NCBI GenBank assembly: GCA_029009115.1
Contig: JAQXJU010000001.1
Location: 1-39,320, forward strand
Source: Bacteroidales bacterium
GTDB lineage: Bacteria; Bacteroidota; Bacteroidia; Bacteroidales; UBA932
Reading direction: 5' to 3'
DNA: 39,320 nucleotides
Below are positions 27,916 to 38,639 of the stretch, one piece after another. The notes beneath the pieces were generated by a model. That model searched no databases. It was not told where the DNA came from and worked only from the letters and a program-made list of their open reading frames with translations. Each line of letters begins with the position of its first letter. Within the stretch, counting starts at the first letter, position 1. Made by a program: the position numbers and the translations under genes.

Positions 27916-28983
27916 CTAGATAGTCTCATTGTATATGCTTCCTTCGCCCCATCCGTTGACGGTGATGTTAGCGGTCAGGCTGCCTTTCTTGATTTCGTTT
28001 CCGGGATCAGTCGTACCCAGAGCCTTGAAGGTGAGGGCAACAGTATAGTTTCTGTTCGCCTGGACAGAGTCGAGCACAATAGGATAATAGTATTTCTGTC
28101 CGGCAACCGTCACGCAGACGACAAGGGCTGTCTTCTGGTCGGTGAAAGTGCTGTGAAAGCCCGAAGGACTCGCTGAAGCCGAGTTGGGATATGCGTAGAG
28201 CAGCACCGGAGAAGCCGAAAAATCAGTCGAAGAACTGCACGCAAGGCTCAAGCCCTGTGATGAAAAGGTCAGTTCCGGCACAGAAGCAAGATAACTGCTG
28301 CCATCTATGATGTGCGACTCAACTCTCGGGCTCTCGTCCTTGCGTCCCTCCTTGTTATACCACAGGCTGCCCGATTTCGCGCCGGCGAGATTGCAGTTGC
28401 CAACCACATTGGCCAGGAAGACATTTTCGATTGTGATGCTGGAATAGCTCTCGGGCAGCATATTGCTGATGCTCACAAGCGACACACGAGCCAGAAGCCT
28501 CGAAATGACTATGTTTGCCGTGGTGCTTGCCGAGTTCAGGCTGACGGAAGAGTTCCCGACCATAATGAAACCAGCAGTCTTGGAGTTATTCTTGAAATCG
28601 GTGCTGACCGCAAGAAGACCAGACTCGCTGGTAACTGACGACAGGTCGGGACCGTTGGCTACAGCATACACCTTGTATGTCCCATAGGGCAGTTCAAACG
28701 CCTGTCCTGTAGAAGTTGTGCCGCAGTCGCGGTTCTCTACAAGATTTCCAAGATTGTCGAAGACGAGAACCCTTAGGGTCTTTATTGCCTTCTCGTAGTC
28801 TTTGACTTCAAGATAATGCTCCACTGCCCTGCTCTCCATTTCTGACTCCACATTGACAGTCAGCAAGCCTGAACGGGTATCTCTATGGTCTTCCGCCTGG
28901 CCGAACTTATCCATCGTGCAGGCCGAAATGAGAAGTCCTGCTACAAGAAAAGCAGAGATATTCACATTGCTTTGTTTCATCAT
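27916..28983 (-). CDS. Major fimbrillin, FimA/Mfa1-type
   Basis: Predicted structural subunit of a type V fimbria, exported as a lipoprotein precursor: the signal ends in LLISAC. In this pilin class the N-terminal strand is removed by a protease so that a neighbour's C-terminal strand can be inserted. The 355-residue protein has an N-terminal domain with IKTLRVLVFDNLGNLVE and GTYKVYAVANGP, and a C-terminal end RNYTVALTF...GSLTANITVNGW, which is the typical fimbrillin signature. The frame extends upstream into ssb, but the start at 28983 (or the adjacent ATG at 28980) is supported by a strong AGGAGG. It begins 16 bases after the ssb stop, so the genes are co-transcribed. Confidence 0.88.
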   Translation of the reverse strand: MMKQSNVNISAFLVAGLLISACTMDKFGQAEDHRDTRSGLLTVNVESEMESRAVEHYLEVKDYEKAIKTLRVLVFDNLGNLVENRDCGTTSTGQAFELPYGTYKVYAVANGPDLSSVTSESGLLAVSTDFKNNSKTAGFIMVGNSSVSLNSASTTANIVISRLLARVSLVSISNMLPESYSSITIENVFLANVVGNCNLAGAKSGSLWYNKEGRKDESPRVESHIIDGSSYLASVPELTFSSQGLSLACSSSTDFSASPVLLYAYPNSASASPSGFHSTFTDQKTALVVCVTVAGQKYYYPIVLDSVQANRNYTVALTFKALGTTDPGNEIKKGSLTANITVNGWGEGSIYNETI

Positions 28984-28988
28984 TTGTT

Positions 28989-28994
28989 CCTCCT
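28989..28994 (-). promoter_or_regulatory. Strong Shine-Dalgarno site before fimbrillin
   Basis: AGGAGG on the minus strand ends five bases before the ATG at 28983 and eight before the ATG at 28980. It is one of only two strong sites noticed in this window, and suits a protein needed in large amounts. It decides the start against the longer frame. Confidence 0.7.
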
Positions 28995-28999
28995 TTCCA

Positions 29000-29347
29000 T
29001 TACATTTCACACGACAAGCCTTCGTCATCATTGATGATTGAAAGTTTTGATACCAATACCTCCGGCAGTTCCTTTTCCTCACCTTCGGCAGTTTTGTATT
29101 TCTGGAAGCGCATCCTTCCTGATGCCTGGAGCATTGTGCCTACCTTAATCTTGTCGAGGTCGCTGATATTCTTTCCCTCCCACGCGATAAGGTTGTGCCA
29201 GGTAGTCTCGATGACCGCCGAGCCAAGCTTGTCCTTGTAGGCAAAATTGGTCGCGAGAGATATTCTCGCCATCTTCCTGTTCTCGAAATTCTGGAGCTTG
29301 ACACTCCCGACATTCCCTCTGAGTTCAATTCTGTTGATTTGTTCCAT
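29000..29347 (-). CDS. ssb: Short single-stranded DNA-binding protein
   Basis: OB-fold Ssb of 115 residues. Conserved stretches are NRIELRGNVGSVKLQ, RISLATNFAYKD and ETTWHNLIAWEGKN. The protein ends shortly after the OB fold (SKLSIINDDEGLSCEM) and lacks the flexible linker and acidic DDDIPF-type tip by which the main Ssb recruits repair and replication proteins. It may therefore be a secondary Ssb rather than the replicative one. The longer frame beginning at 29416 is rejected because similarity begins at MEQINRIEL. It is the first gene of the fimbrial operon. Confidence 0.9.
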   Translation of the reverse strand: MEQINRIELRGNVGSVKLQNFENRKMARISLATNFAYKDKLGSAVIETTWHNLIAWEGKNISDLDKIKVGTMLQASGRMRFQKYKTAEGEEKELPEVLVSKLSIINDDEGLSCEM

Positions 29348-29639
29348 TGTAACTTTTGATTTATTCACTTTCGGGACAGTCTCCAATCCGCGGTCATCGG
29401 AAAAGCCCGGGAGCAAAGTAATGTCAAAAGCAAGGTCCGGCGGGTAACTTAGGGACGTTTGACAGAAAGTTTATATCTTTTTAAGCATTCCAGAGGGGCA
29501 TACTCAAAATCATAAAAGCCTGCGTTGAGTATTTCTTTATGTTCACAAGAAACACGGGGAGAAAGCCCCCTGGCAGTAAAAAAGATAAAAAATTAAAGAA
29601 ACGTGTAATTCTGCACCAGACCACAGCAAACAGTAGGAT
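29348..29639 (+). other. Divergent intergenic region, ssb-fimbrial operon / zinc-ribbon gene
   Basis: This 291-292-base AT-rich stretch separates two divergent genes and should hold both promoters. On the plus strand TAATTCTG (29606-29613) is one mismatch from TAnnTTTG, with about 26 bases to the zinc-ribbon ATG. On the minus strand TTACTTTG (29421-29414) is also one mismatch off. Neither has a good -33 element. A small GGGG/CCCC hairpin (29556-29569) has no T-tract. No tRNA or small gene was seen. Confidence 0.4.
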
Positions 29640-30068
29640 ATGACACAAAAAAGCCCCAATTTGGGGCTCGTGACAGATGCTATGCTACATATTGCAAGAG
29701 AGGACGACAGAGTTCAGGAGACAAGTTGCCTGAACTGCGGGGGACCGGTTTACGGAAGAACCGACCGGAAATACTGTTCAGTGGAGTGCAAGAACCGGTA
29801 CAATTATGTACGTCGTTCTTCAATGCTTAGGATTAAGAACAGAACCCTCTCCAGCATCGAAAAGAACTATCTGATACTTAGCGGTATGCTTGAAAAAGGA
29901 ATCAAGTCGGCATATGTGGCCGACTTGATTGAAGAGGGGTTCAAACCCGGATGTGTCACAGGTGTGCGAAAAGACAGGCACCATAGCCTTGAACTGAGAT
30001 GTTATGACATCAGTTATCTCCTTTCCGACACCAGAGTCTATCAGATTCGCTACTGCGATACTTTCTGA
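29640..30068 (+). CDS. Small zinc-ribbon protein of unknown function
   Basis: A 142-residue cytoplasmic protein. Residues about 30-46 contain CLNCGGPVYG, then RKYCSVECKNRYN, giving a C-x2-C...C-x3-C zinc-ribbon. A basic helical region (VRRSSMLRIKNRTL) follows, then a helical part with NYLILSGMLEKG and GFKPGCVTGVRK, and finally CYDISYLLSDTRVYQIRY. I believe similar proteins are widespread in Bacteroidetes, but I know of no function. The ribbon and basic residues suggest nucleic-acid or protein binding. Its last 19 bases overlap the end of the convergent bactofilin gene. Confidence 0.8.
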   Translation: MTQKSPNLGLVTDAMLHIAREDDRVQETSCLNCGGPVYGRTDRKYCSVECKNRYNYVRRSSMLRIKNRTLSSIEKNYLILSGMLEKGIKSAYVADLIEEGFKPGCVTGVRKDRHHSLELRCYDISYLLSDTRVYQIRYCDTF

Positions 30069-30493
30069 GACGAAGTTTCCTTGGCCGAAGGTTTGGTGGA
30101 AACGACAGAGGCAACGTACTTGTCGTATTCGGCCTCGCTTATCATATGGCAGGACCCGTTTATCTGGGCGCCCATCTCGACCTGGAACTTGCGGACATAG
30201 ATATTGCCGTTGATTACGGCGGAGTTCTTCACGCTCAGGACATCCTTTACATAAATATCCCCATCCATCTTGCCCCAGAGGTCAACTACGTTGCAGAGCA
30301 GGTCTCCCTTTAGCACGGCTGTTTCTCCCACAACTATCTTTCCTTTGGAGTACATCTTTCCATCGACAACACCATCCACGCGAATATCCGAATCTGACGA
30401 GATTTCACCCTTGATGACTGTTCCTGAGGAGATACGGCTGACATCGTTCACATTAAGAACGGGTTCGACTATCTTATTCATTGTTTTAAACAT
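30050..30493 (-). CDS. Bactofilin family cytoskeletal protein
   Basis: Bactofilins are small polymerising proteins that scaffold cell-shape or envelope machinery. The 147-residue sequence shows the repeating beta-helix pattern: SSGTVIKGEISSDSDIRVDG, VDGKMYSKGKIVVGETAVLKG, GKMDGDIYVKDVLSV, then NSAVINGNIYV. Short disordered ends flank the core, and there is no transmembrane segment. It lies 24 bases downstream of secA on the same strand and is probably co-transcribed. No M23 peptidase partner, common beside bactofilins, lies next to it here. Confidence 0.93.
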   Translation of the reverse strand: MFKTMNKIVEPVLNVNDVSRISSGTVIKGEISSDSDIRVDGVVDGKMYSKGKIVVGETAVLKGDLLCNVVDLWGKMDGDIYVKDVLSVKNSAVINGNIYVRKFQVEMGAQINGSCHMISEAEYDKYVASVVSTKPSAKETSSQKVSQ

Positions 30494-30517
30494 TTTGTTC
30501 GATTTTGGTGTTCGATT

Positions 30518-33793
<3,276 letters not shown>

Positions 33794-33816
33794 TTAGCAT
33801 TTCTATTACAAACATA

Positions 33817-33847
33817 CAAAAATACGCAAAAAATGGCTTTCTTCAAA
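33817..33847 (-). promoter_or_regulatory. Consensus promoter of secA
   Basis: On the minus strand TTTG (33847-33844), a 19-base spacer and TATTTTTG (33824-33817) fit the Bacteroidetes -33/-7 consensus exactly. The box ends 23 bases before the secA ATG, predicting a leader of about 18 bases. Confidence 0.75.
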
Positions 33848-33856
33848 AAAATTACC

Positions 33857-33864
33857 TATCTTTG
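33857..33864 (+). promoter_or_regulatory. -7 box of tRNA-Gly
   Basis: TATCTTTG matches TAnnTTTG exactly, with 11 bases to the 5' end of the tRNA. A -33 element is not clear. It is divergent from the secA promoter and only nine bases from its -33 box, so the two probably influence each other. Confidence 0.6.
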
Positions 33865-33875
33865 CGCAACAGAAT

Positions 33876-33946
33876 GCAGGATTAGCACATCGGTAGTGCA
33901 TTGGCTTCCCAAGCCAAGGAGGAGGGTTCGACTCCCTTATCCTGCT
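33876..33946 (+). tRNA. tRNA-Gly (anticodon CCC)
   Basis: A 71-base tRNA folds completely. The acceptor stem GCAGGAT (33876-33882) pairs with ATCCTGC (33939-33945), followed by discriminator T. The D-stem is GCAC/GTGC and the anticodon stem TTGGC/GCCAA encloses loop TTCCCAA, with anticodon CCC at 33908-33910. The T-stem GAGGG/CCCTT encloses TTCGACT. CCA is not encoded. It reads GGG glycine codons. Confidence 0.96.
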
Positions 33947-33950
33947 CAAA

Positions 33951-34004
33951 GAGGATGACCGCAAAGCCTTCGCGACTTCAAGGTCATCCTCCTTTCTTTT
34001 TTTT
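33951..34004 (+). terminator. Intrinsic terminator after tRNA-Gly
   Basis: GAGGATGACC (33951-33960) is perfectly complementary to GGTCATCCTC (33982-33991), separated by 21 bases, and is followed by a T-rich run with eight consecutive T (33997-34004). It would end tRNA transcription before it enters the convergent barrel-protein gene. It is the only convincing intrinsic terminator noticed in the window. Confidence 0.88.
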
Positions 34005-34024
34005 CCGGTCCCTGCGGGTGGGGG

Positions 34025-35695
34025 CTACCATTTGAGACCGTACTGGACTCGGGCCTCAAGCCGCGAAGGCTTTGGATGCAGATTCCAGGGATATGCCGTC
34101 AGAGACAGGCGCGCATTGAAAGAATGGGCGGGAGCGGAGCGTCGGGCAGAGCGTAACGTAACCCCTCCGACAAGAGAGCCCGACAAGCCCCGGCCATAGC
34201 AGGCCCTCGACGTGAACATCCCCGGCAGATCTCTCTCGTACACGTAGATACGGTCGTCCCAGTTGTCAACCTTGAAGATTGAGAACCGTAGTGCGGCGAG
34301 CGCTTTCGTCTGCTTCGCTTCGTGTCGGTAGAGGCCCTCGGCATACCACATCCAGGCCTTGTCCCTGTAAAGGAGAATCTCGTATCGTCCGTGCATCTGC
34401 CAGGCTCCGAGCCTGAGGTCGAGGTCGGAACGCAGGTCGGAGCGAAAGCGAATCTGCTCCGAAGGCCGGTCTCTCAAAGACAGTCTCAGGGAGGGCGTCA
34501 GAAGGGCCCCGCCAAGGGGGAATTCCTTCTTCAGCAGGAAGATACTCCTGGCCTGAGTGCCGCCTTTGCGCGGATGCAAGCACCAGTCAAAGCTAGCCTC
34601 GACCCAAGAGAGGCTGAGGCCCGACGAGATACCCAGTTCATCGGAGACCCTCGTCGAACTGCGGAGTGCACCCGCCCGACTTCCGCTGTAGAAGGGGCTG
34701 TAAAAGCGTCCGACTAAGGCTATTCTCTTCCCGTATGAAGGCGACCATCCAACCCCCAGCAGGCAGGCCGGAGCCCTTTGGGGCAGTTCCAGGGCTGTCT
34801 CTCCCCATAAGTCAAAGCCCGAAAAAGAATACTTGCAGTCTGCCGACAGGCAGAAGCTTCCGCCACCATAAAGAGCCGTTGCAGACCACTGTCCCTCAAG
34901 GGAAGTGCGTCCCAGATTCAAGGCATATGAATCCTTTGCGGCAAGGAGGGTGGAAGACCAGCGTCCAAGATAGAAATCAGCCGCCACGCCCCTGAGCCTC
35001 CCTTCACCGCTGAACGAGGACACGGGTGATACACCGGAAGGGGTGCGGTTCAGTGACGAAGTGCTACTCACCCCGGTCATCGAAAAGCCGCTCCAAAGCG
35101 CAAGACCCTGACCGAAACGGGCATTGAAGTCGCCCGCCACAATCTTTCCGAGCACACCCTTCCCATAAATGGCAGCCGATGCAGACTGCTTTTGCACCCC
35201 ATCGAGAGTCCTTGATATGCCCGCTCCAAGCGAAGCCCTTCCTCTCAGGTCGAGAGAAAGCTTTGCGGCACCCATCCAGGAATCCGGCGAGGGACTGCCC
35301 CGTATCCCTGAGCGCAAGGCTGCGTTCCCGTGAAAGGACTCAGGGGTAGGAGCAGTCCCGCTACCGGGCAAAGGCAGGTCAAGTCTGACGAAATGCGCCA
35401 GCGCAGAGGCCATCTTCTCCCCTATTCCGTCGATAAGGGCAAGCTCGCTTATAGAGAGAATACTGCCCGAAGTCCTGCGGTATTCAAGTATCGAAGCCAC
35501 CTGATATGCCGAGAAAAGACCGCTCCCGATCAGGATGCTCCGTCCTGCCCTGTTCAGGGCAATGGGATTGTCACGGAGAGCCTCGAAGCGCTCCAGCGTC
35601 TCTTCGCCGAGGTCCTCCATGGCCGAAGCCCCACTCAGGATAAGCACCGCATTCTCCCACGGAATAAGTGCAAGGATAATCGCGACCAGATACAT
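34025..35695 (-). CDS. Helix-hairpin-helix / outer-membrane beta-barrel protein
   Basis: A 556-residue exported protein. An N-terminal hydrophobic segment (YLVAIILALIP...) probably acts as a signal. Residues ~45-105 contain a ComEA-like double helix-hairpin-helix (NPIALNRAGRS, ASILEYRRTSGSILSISEL, IDGIGEKMASALAHF), a non-sequence-specific DNA-binding fold. From ~125 to the end there are many alternating amphipathic strands rich in Gly, Ser, Tyr and Trp, and the last residues (EARVQYGLKW) look like a terminal barrel strand, which suggests an outer-membrane barrel. The motif IYVYERDLPGMF near the C-terminus is shared, as I recall, with Bacteroidetes HhH-barrel proteins of unknown role. DNA uptake is an inference only. 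Confidence 0.78.
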   Translation of the reverse strand: MYLVAIILALIPWENAVLILSGASAMEDLGEETLERFEALRDNPIALNRAGRSILIGSGLFSAYQVASILEYRRTSGSILSISELALIDGIGEKMASALAHFVRLDLPLPGSGTAPTPESFHGNAALRSGIRGSPSPDSWMGAAKLSLDLRGRASLGAGISRTLDGVQKQSASAAIYGKGVLGKIVAGDFNARFGQGLALWSGFSMTGVSSTSSLNRTPSGVSPVSSFSGEGRLRGVAADFYLGRWSSTLLAAKDSYALNLGRTSLEGQWSATALYGGGSFCLSADCKYSFSGFDLWGETALELPQRAPACLLGVGWSPSYGKRIALVGRFYSPFYSGSRAGALRSSTRVSDELGISSGLSLSWVEASFDWCLHPRKGGTQARSIFLLKKEFPLGGALLTPSLRLSLRDRPSEQIRFRSDLRSDLDLRLGAWQMHGRYEILLYRDKAWMWYAEGLYRHEAKQTKALAALRFSIFKVDNWDDRIYVYERDLPGMFTSRACYGRGLSGSLVGGVTLRSARRSAPAHSFNARLSLTAYPWNLHPKPSRLEARVQYGLKW

Positions 35696-35699
35696 ATCG

Positions 35700-35707
35700 C
35701 AAAAATG
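35700..35707 (-). promoter_or_regulatory. Possible -7 box for the HhH-barrel gene
   Basis: CATTTTTG on the minus strand is one mismatch from TAnnTTTG and ends four bases before the ATG. No -33 element at ideal spacing is visible. Confidence 0.35.
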
Positions 35708-35773
35708 CCTTGCATAATCATAAAAAACCTCTCAAAAATGCAGTAAAAAAGCGATGTTGAAGATTATTTATCG

Positions 35774-35781
35774 TATTTTTG
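35774..35781 (+). promoter_or_regulatory. -7 box for hpt-adk-licD
   Basis: TATTTTTG matches the consensus exactly and lies 23 bases before the chosen hpt ATG at 35805. It falls inside the longer open frame that begins at 35754, which argues against that start. Confidence 0.6.
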
Positions 35782-35804
35782 TACCCGATTTTTCAAAGTC
35801 AGCA

Positions 35805-36347
35805 ATGGAAAAAGTCATTACCCTTAAAGACAAGTCATTCGGGATCTATATTCACAATGAGGAAATAGAGCGGGCGATTGACGGTGTAGCTGCCGCAATC
35901 AATGCAGACTACAAGGATTCTGAAGACGTTCCGATAGTCCTGTGTGTTTTGAACGGTGCTCTCATCTTCACTGCAGAACTTCTCAAGAGACTCGAGTTCA
36001 ACTGCGAACTTATGTCGGTCAAACTCTCTTCTTACCAGGGTACAGCAAGCACGGGGACCGTACTGAACGTTCTGGGCATTACAGGTGACGTGCGCGGCAG
36101 AAGGGTAATAATCACCGAGGACATAGTCGATACGGGCAACACCATAGTGGCCCTGAAGGAGATGCTCCTCGACAAGGGAGCCGGGGACGTACGGATCTGC
36201 ACTATGCTCCTCAAGCCCGATGTGTATAAGAAGTCCGTCAAACTGGACTATGTGGGCATGGAAATATCTAACGAGTTCATCGTCGGCTTCGGGCTCGACT
36301 ACGACGAACTCGGACGCAACTACAAGGATATCTACAAAATTATCTGA
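35805..36347 (+). CDS. hpt: Hypoxanthine phosphoribosyltransferase
   Basis: Purine-salvage enzyme that joins hypoxanthine (and often guanine) to PRPP. The 180-residue product has CVLNGALIFTAELL near the N-terminus, the flexible-loop region KLSSYQGT, the PRPP-binding motif IITEDIVDTGNT with its catalytic Asp, and the C-terminal base-recognition FIVGFGLDYDE. The start at MEKVITLKD is preferred because family similarity begins there and a promoter box lies inside the 17-codon upstream extension. adk follows with no gap, so the two nucleotide-metabolism genes are probably one transcript. Confidence 0.96.
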   Translation: MEKVITLKDKSFGIYIHNEEIERAIDGVAAAINADYKDSEDVPIVLCVLNGALIFTAELLKRLEFNCELMSVKLSSYQGTASTGTVLNVLGITGDVRGRRVIITEDIVDTGNTIVALKEMLLDKGAGDVRICTMLLKPDVYKKSVKLDYVGMEISNEFIVGFGLDYDELGRNYKDIYKII

Positions 36348-36923
36348 ATGATGAAATACTACATTCTTTTCGGCCCTCCGGGAGCCGGCAAGGGAACACA
36401 GGCCAAGGCCATTGCACAGAAGTATAATCTCAAGCATATCTCCACAGGAGAGCTTCTCCGTGGCGAGATTGCCAGGGGAACGGAGCTCGGGCTGAAGGCA
36501 AAACAGCTCATCGAAAAGGGTAGTCTCGTACCCGATGAGGTGGTTGAAGGAATGATAGAATCCGCATTCAACACTACTACGGGAGTAGAAGGCTTCCTGC
36601 TGGACGGCTTTCCCCGTACAATAGCACAGGCTCAGGCTCTTGACAGGATTCTCTCTGCCAGAGCTGAAGCTGTAACTTCAGTGCTTAGCATAATGATTCC
36701 GGACGAGATGGTGATCAGCCGCATAAGCGGAAGGGCAGCCGTCGAAGGAAGGGCCGACGATGCAGACGAATCCATCATCAGAAACAGGATTGCGACCTAC
36801 CACAGCCAGACCGAGCCCGAGATTGCTTATTACCGCGAGGCGGGCAAGTACCGCGAGGTTGACGGTGTGGGAACTATAGAGGAGGTTCGGGACAGGCTCT
36901 TCGACCTGATTGACGAGCTCTGA
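36348..36923 (+). CDS. adk: Adenylate kinase
   Basis: Interconverts ATP, AMP and ADP. The P-loop GPPGAGKGTQ is at residues 8-17, with the AMP-binding ISTGELLRGEIARGT and DGFPRTIAQA motifs following. At 191 residues it is the short form: the LID domain is reduced to a loop around SGRAAVEGRADD instead of the ~30-residue zinc or beta LID, as is usual in Bacteroidetes. ATG at 36348 directly follows the hpt stop; the adjacent ATG at 36351 is also possible. The stop overlaps the next start by one base (TGATG). Confidence 0.97.
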   Translation: MMKYYILFGPPGAGKGTQAKAIAQKYNLKHISTGELLRGEIARGTELGLKAKQLIEKGSLVPDEVVEGMIESAFNTTTGVEGFLLDGFPRTIAQAQALDRILSARAEAVTSVLSIMIPDEMVISRISGRAAVEGRADDADESIIRNRIATYHSQTEPEIAYYREAGKYREVDGVGTIEEVRDRLFDLIDEL

Positions 36924-37723
36924 TGAAAACGCTGGAGTCCCTGCGCGATATCCAACTGAGGCTGCTGGATATCGTCAAGGACGTTGATGCTTTCTGCCGT
37001 CAGAACGGCCTCAGATACTCTCTGGCATACGGGACACTGCTCGGAGCCGTTCGTCACAAAGGTTTCATTCCCTGGGATGACGACCTCGACATTATGATGC
37101 CAAGGCCCGATTTCGAGGTCTTCGTCGCCGCCTATGGCAAAGACCCTGCCTCACCCTACCGATGCCTTTTCAACACCCGCGGCAAAGAAGAGAATTTCGT
37201 AAACTTCTTTGCCAAGGTCCACGACACACGCACCGTAAGCATAGAGGCCAGGATGCCTTCGTACCGTTTCGGGCTCAATATCGATGTATTCCCCATAGAC
37301 GGCAAACCCTCGACGGGGCAGGCCGCCTTCGAGAAGGAGTGTTCCTCTATCATCCACCGTATCTACCTCAGGCAGAGGCCATTCTTCCCCTGGTCGCTGC
37401 ACGACCCCCTGCTTCCCAAGATTGAAGCCCACGCCCACAGCCTTGACTACTGGATAGAAAAAATCAATTCCAGGATGCTGTCCTTCAGTTACTCCGACAG
37501 CCAATTCCGGGGCGCCCTCCCGACAAGGCGCAACGGCACAAAGGAGGTATTTCCCAAGGAAGTATTCGACTCTTTCAGGGACATTGAATTCGAAGGAGAG
37601 ACCCTGATGTCAATCCAGGATCCCGACAGGTTCCTGCGCCAGGTCTTCGGAGAAGACTATATGACTCCCCCGCCAGAAGGAAAGCGCAAGACCCACTCTC
37701 TTACCGTTTACGCAAAGGATTGA
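36923..37723 (+). CDS. LicD-family phosphotransferase
   Basis: LicD proteins transfer phosphocholine or related phospho-substituents to surface glycans. The 266-residue protein has the nucleotidyltransferase-fold signature LAYGTLLGAVRHKGFIPWDD followed by DLDIMMPR, where the Asp residues bind metal. There is no signal peptide, consistent with action on lipid-linked glycan precursors at the cytoplasmic face. It is coupled to adk, but its function points to the convergent Stealth and glycosyltransferase genes. The phospho-donor is unknown, since no choline-uptake or kinase gene is visible. Its last 23 bases overlap the Stealth-type gene. Confidence 0.88.
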   Translation: MKTLESLRDIQLRLLDIVKDVDAFCRQNGLRYSLAYGTLLGAVRHKGFIPWDDDLDIMMPRPDFEVFVAAYGKDPASPYRCLFNTRGKEENFVNFFAKVHDTRTVSIEARMPSYRFGLNIDVFPIDGKPSTGQAAFEKECSSIIHRIYLRQRPFFPWSLHDPLLPKIEAHAHSLDYWIEKINSRMLSFSYSDSQFRGALPTRRNGTKEVFPKEVFDSFRDIEFEGETLMSIQDPDRFLRQVFGEDYMTPPPEGKRKTHSLTVYAKD

Positions 37724-38639
37724 CCCCTATCCTCTCGTCCAGCCAGTCCATCACGAGCTGGCGGTCGCTTTCGCTTGCAAGATCGAGAGAATTAAAACAG
37801 CAGAAACGAGCCTTCGGAGCCTCCCAGAAGGCTTTCAGTTTATGTGCCACATAGCCCGGACGGTTTTTGGGCTTCATATAGAGGGCATCGTGCAGATCCC
37901 GAACTTCCAATGTACCCTCCCTCCTTGCCAGAAGGTAATACAGTTGCTGGGGGCTGAACTGATGTTTCTCGCGGAAGCGGCTGCTCAGATTCGAGCGCAC
38001 AGCCTGAGGGTTGACGGAAAAGAACTCCGCAAGACGGTCCGAGCGCTGCGCCAGCGGGATATGATGGGTCTTCAGGAAAGTTTTCCTCTCTCCCAGAAGG
38101 CGTGCCGAATTGAGCATCACATCCTTGAACCCCAACTGATCCTTGGGTTTCAATGCCCGTAGCAGGGAGGCGAAAGCCACGCTGAAAGGTTTCGCATAGC
38201 AGATCGTCTTGTCCCCCACGAAGAAGTCTTCCGGCGTGACAGGAGCAGTGAGGAACACATCGTCATTGAAATAGATAAAATGCTCCGCAAGTCCGGGTAT
38301 CCGCCACATCAGAGTCTCTATCCCATTGCAGTTGAACAAGGGAAGATACTCCTCGTAACCTCGCGCCACGACGCTGTGATCCACCACCTCGACCCCATCA
38401 AGATGCGGGTCCTGGCCGTCGGAGAGCACGAAGATGTTCCGGATGAAAGGAGCGAACCTGCATATTGAAGCAACACACCAGCCTATCTCTCCGAGACTGC
38501 GGAAACGGGTCTCACCGCCGATATCCTCGGCGTCCACGTTCTCGACACCGTCTGTGTACCGTGCACGTTTGGCCCTGTGGACAGGATCGTCACCGTCCAC
38601 CCAGGTTATGACCGCATCGATGGGATAATTCATATTCAT
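37701..38639 (-). CDS. Stealth-type sugar-phosphate transferase
   Basis: Stealth proteins transfer hexose-1-phosphate to build phosphodiester-linked capsular or secreted glycans. The 312-residue sequence shows the conserved regions in order: CR1 IDAVITWVDGDDP, CR2 with ETRFRSLGEIGWCVASI and YFNDDVFLT, CR3 around HHIPLAQRSD, and CR4 CFNSLDLASE. The protein is cytoplasmic. Its start overlaps the stop of the upstream glycosyltransferase gene (ATGA), so the two form an operon running in from beyond the window. The substrate sugar cannot be read from the sequence. Confidence 0.9.
   Translation of the reverse strand: MNMNYPIDAVITWVDGDDPVHRAKRARYTDGVENVDAEDIGGETRFRSLGEIGWCVASICRFAPFIRNIFVLSDGQDPHLDGVEVVDHSVVARGYEEYLPLFNCNGIETLMWRIPGLAEHFIYFNDDVFLTAPVTPEDFFVGDKTICYAKPFSVAFASLLRALKPKDQLGFKDVMLNSARLLGERKTFLKTHHIPLAQRSDRLAEFFSVNPQAVRSNLSSRFREKHQFSPQQLYYLLARREGTLEVRDLHDALYMKPKNRPGYVAHKLKAFWEAPKARFCCFNSLDLASESDRQLVMDWLDERIGVNPLRKR

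Noticed and set aside
28984..29082. 33-codon N-terminal extension of the fimbrillin frame into ssb
   Set aside because: It overlaps ssb coding sequence, and a strong AGGAGG plus a lipoprotein signal place the start at 28983 or 28980.
29348..29416. 23-codon N-terminal extension of ssb
   Set aside because: Ssb similarity starts at 29347; the extension has no family match and no convincing promoter arrangement.
29556..29569. GGGG/CCCC hairpin between ssb and the zinc-ribbon gene
   Set aside because: Only four base pairs and no following T-tract on either strand, so not a terminator.
35754..35804. Upstream 17-codon extension of hpt
   Set aside because: A consensus -7 box lies within it and family similarity starts at 35805.
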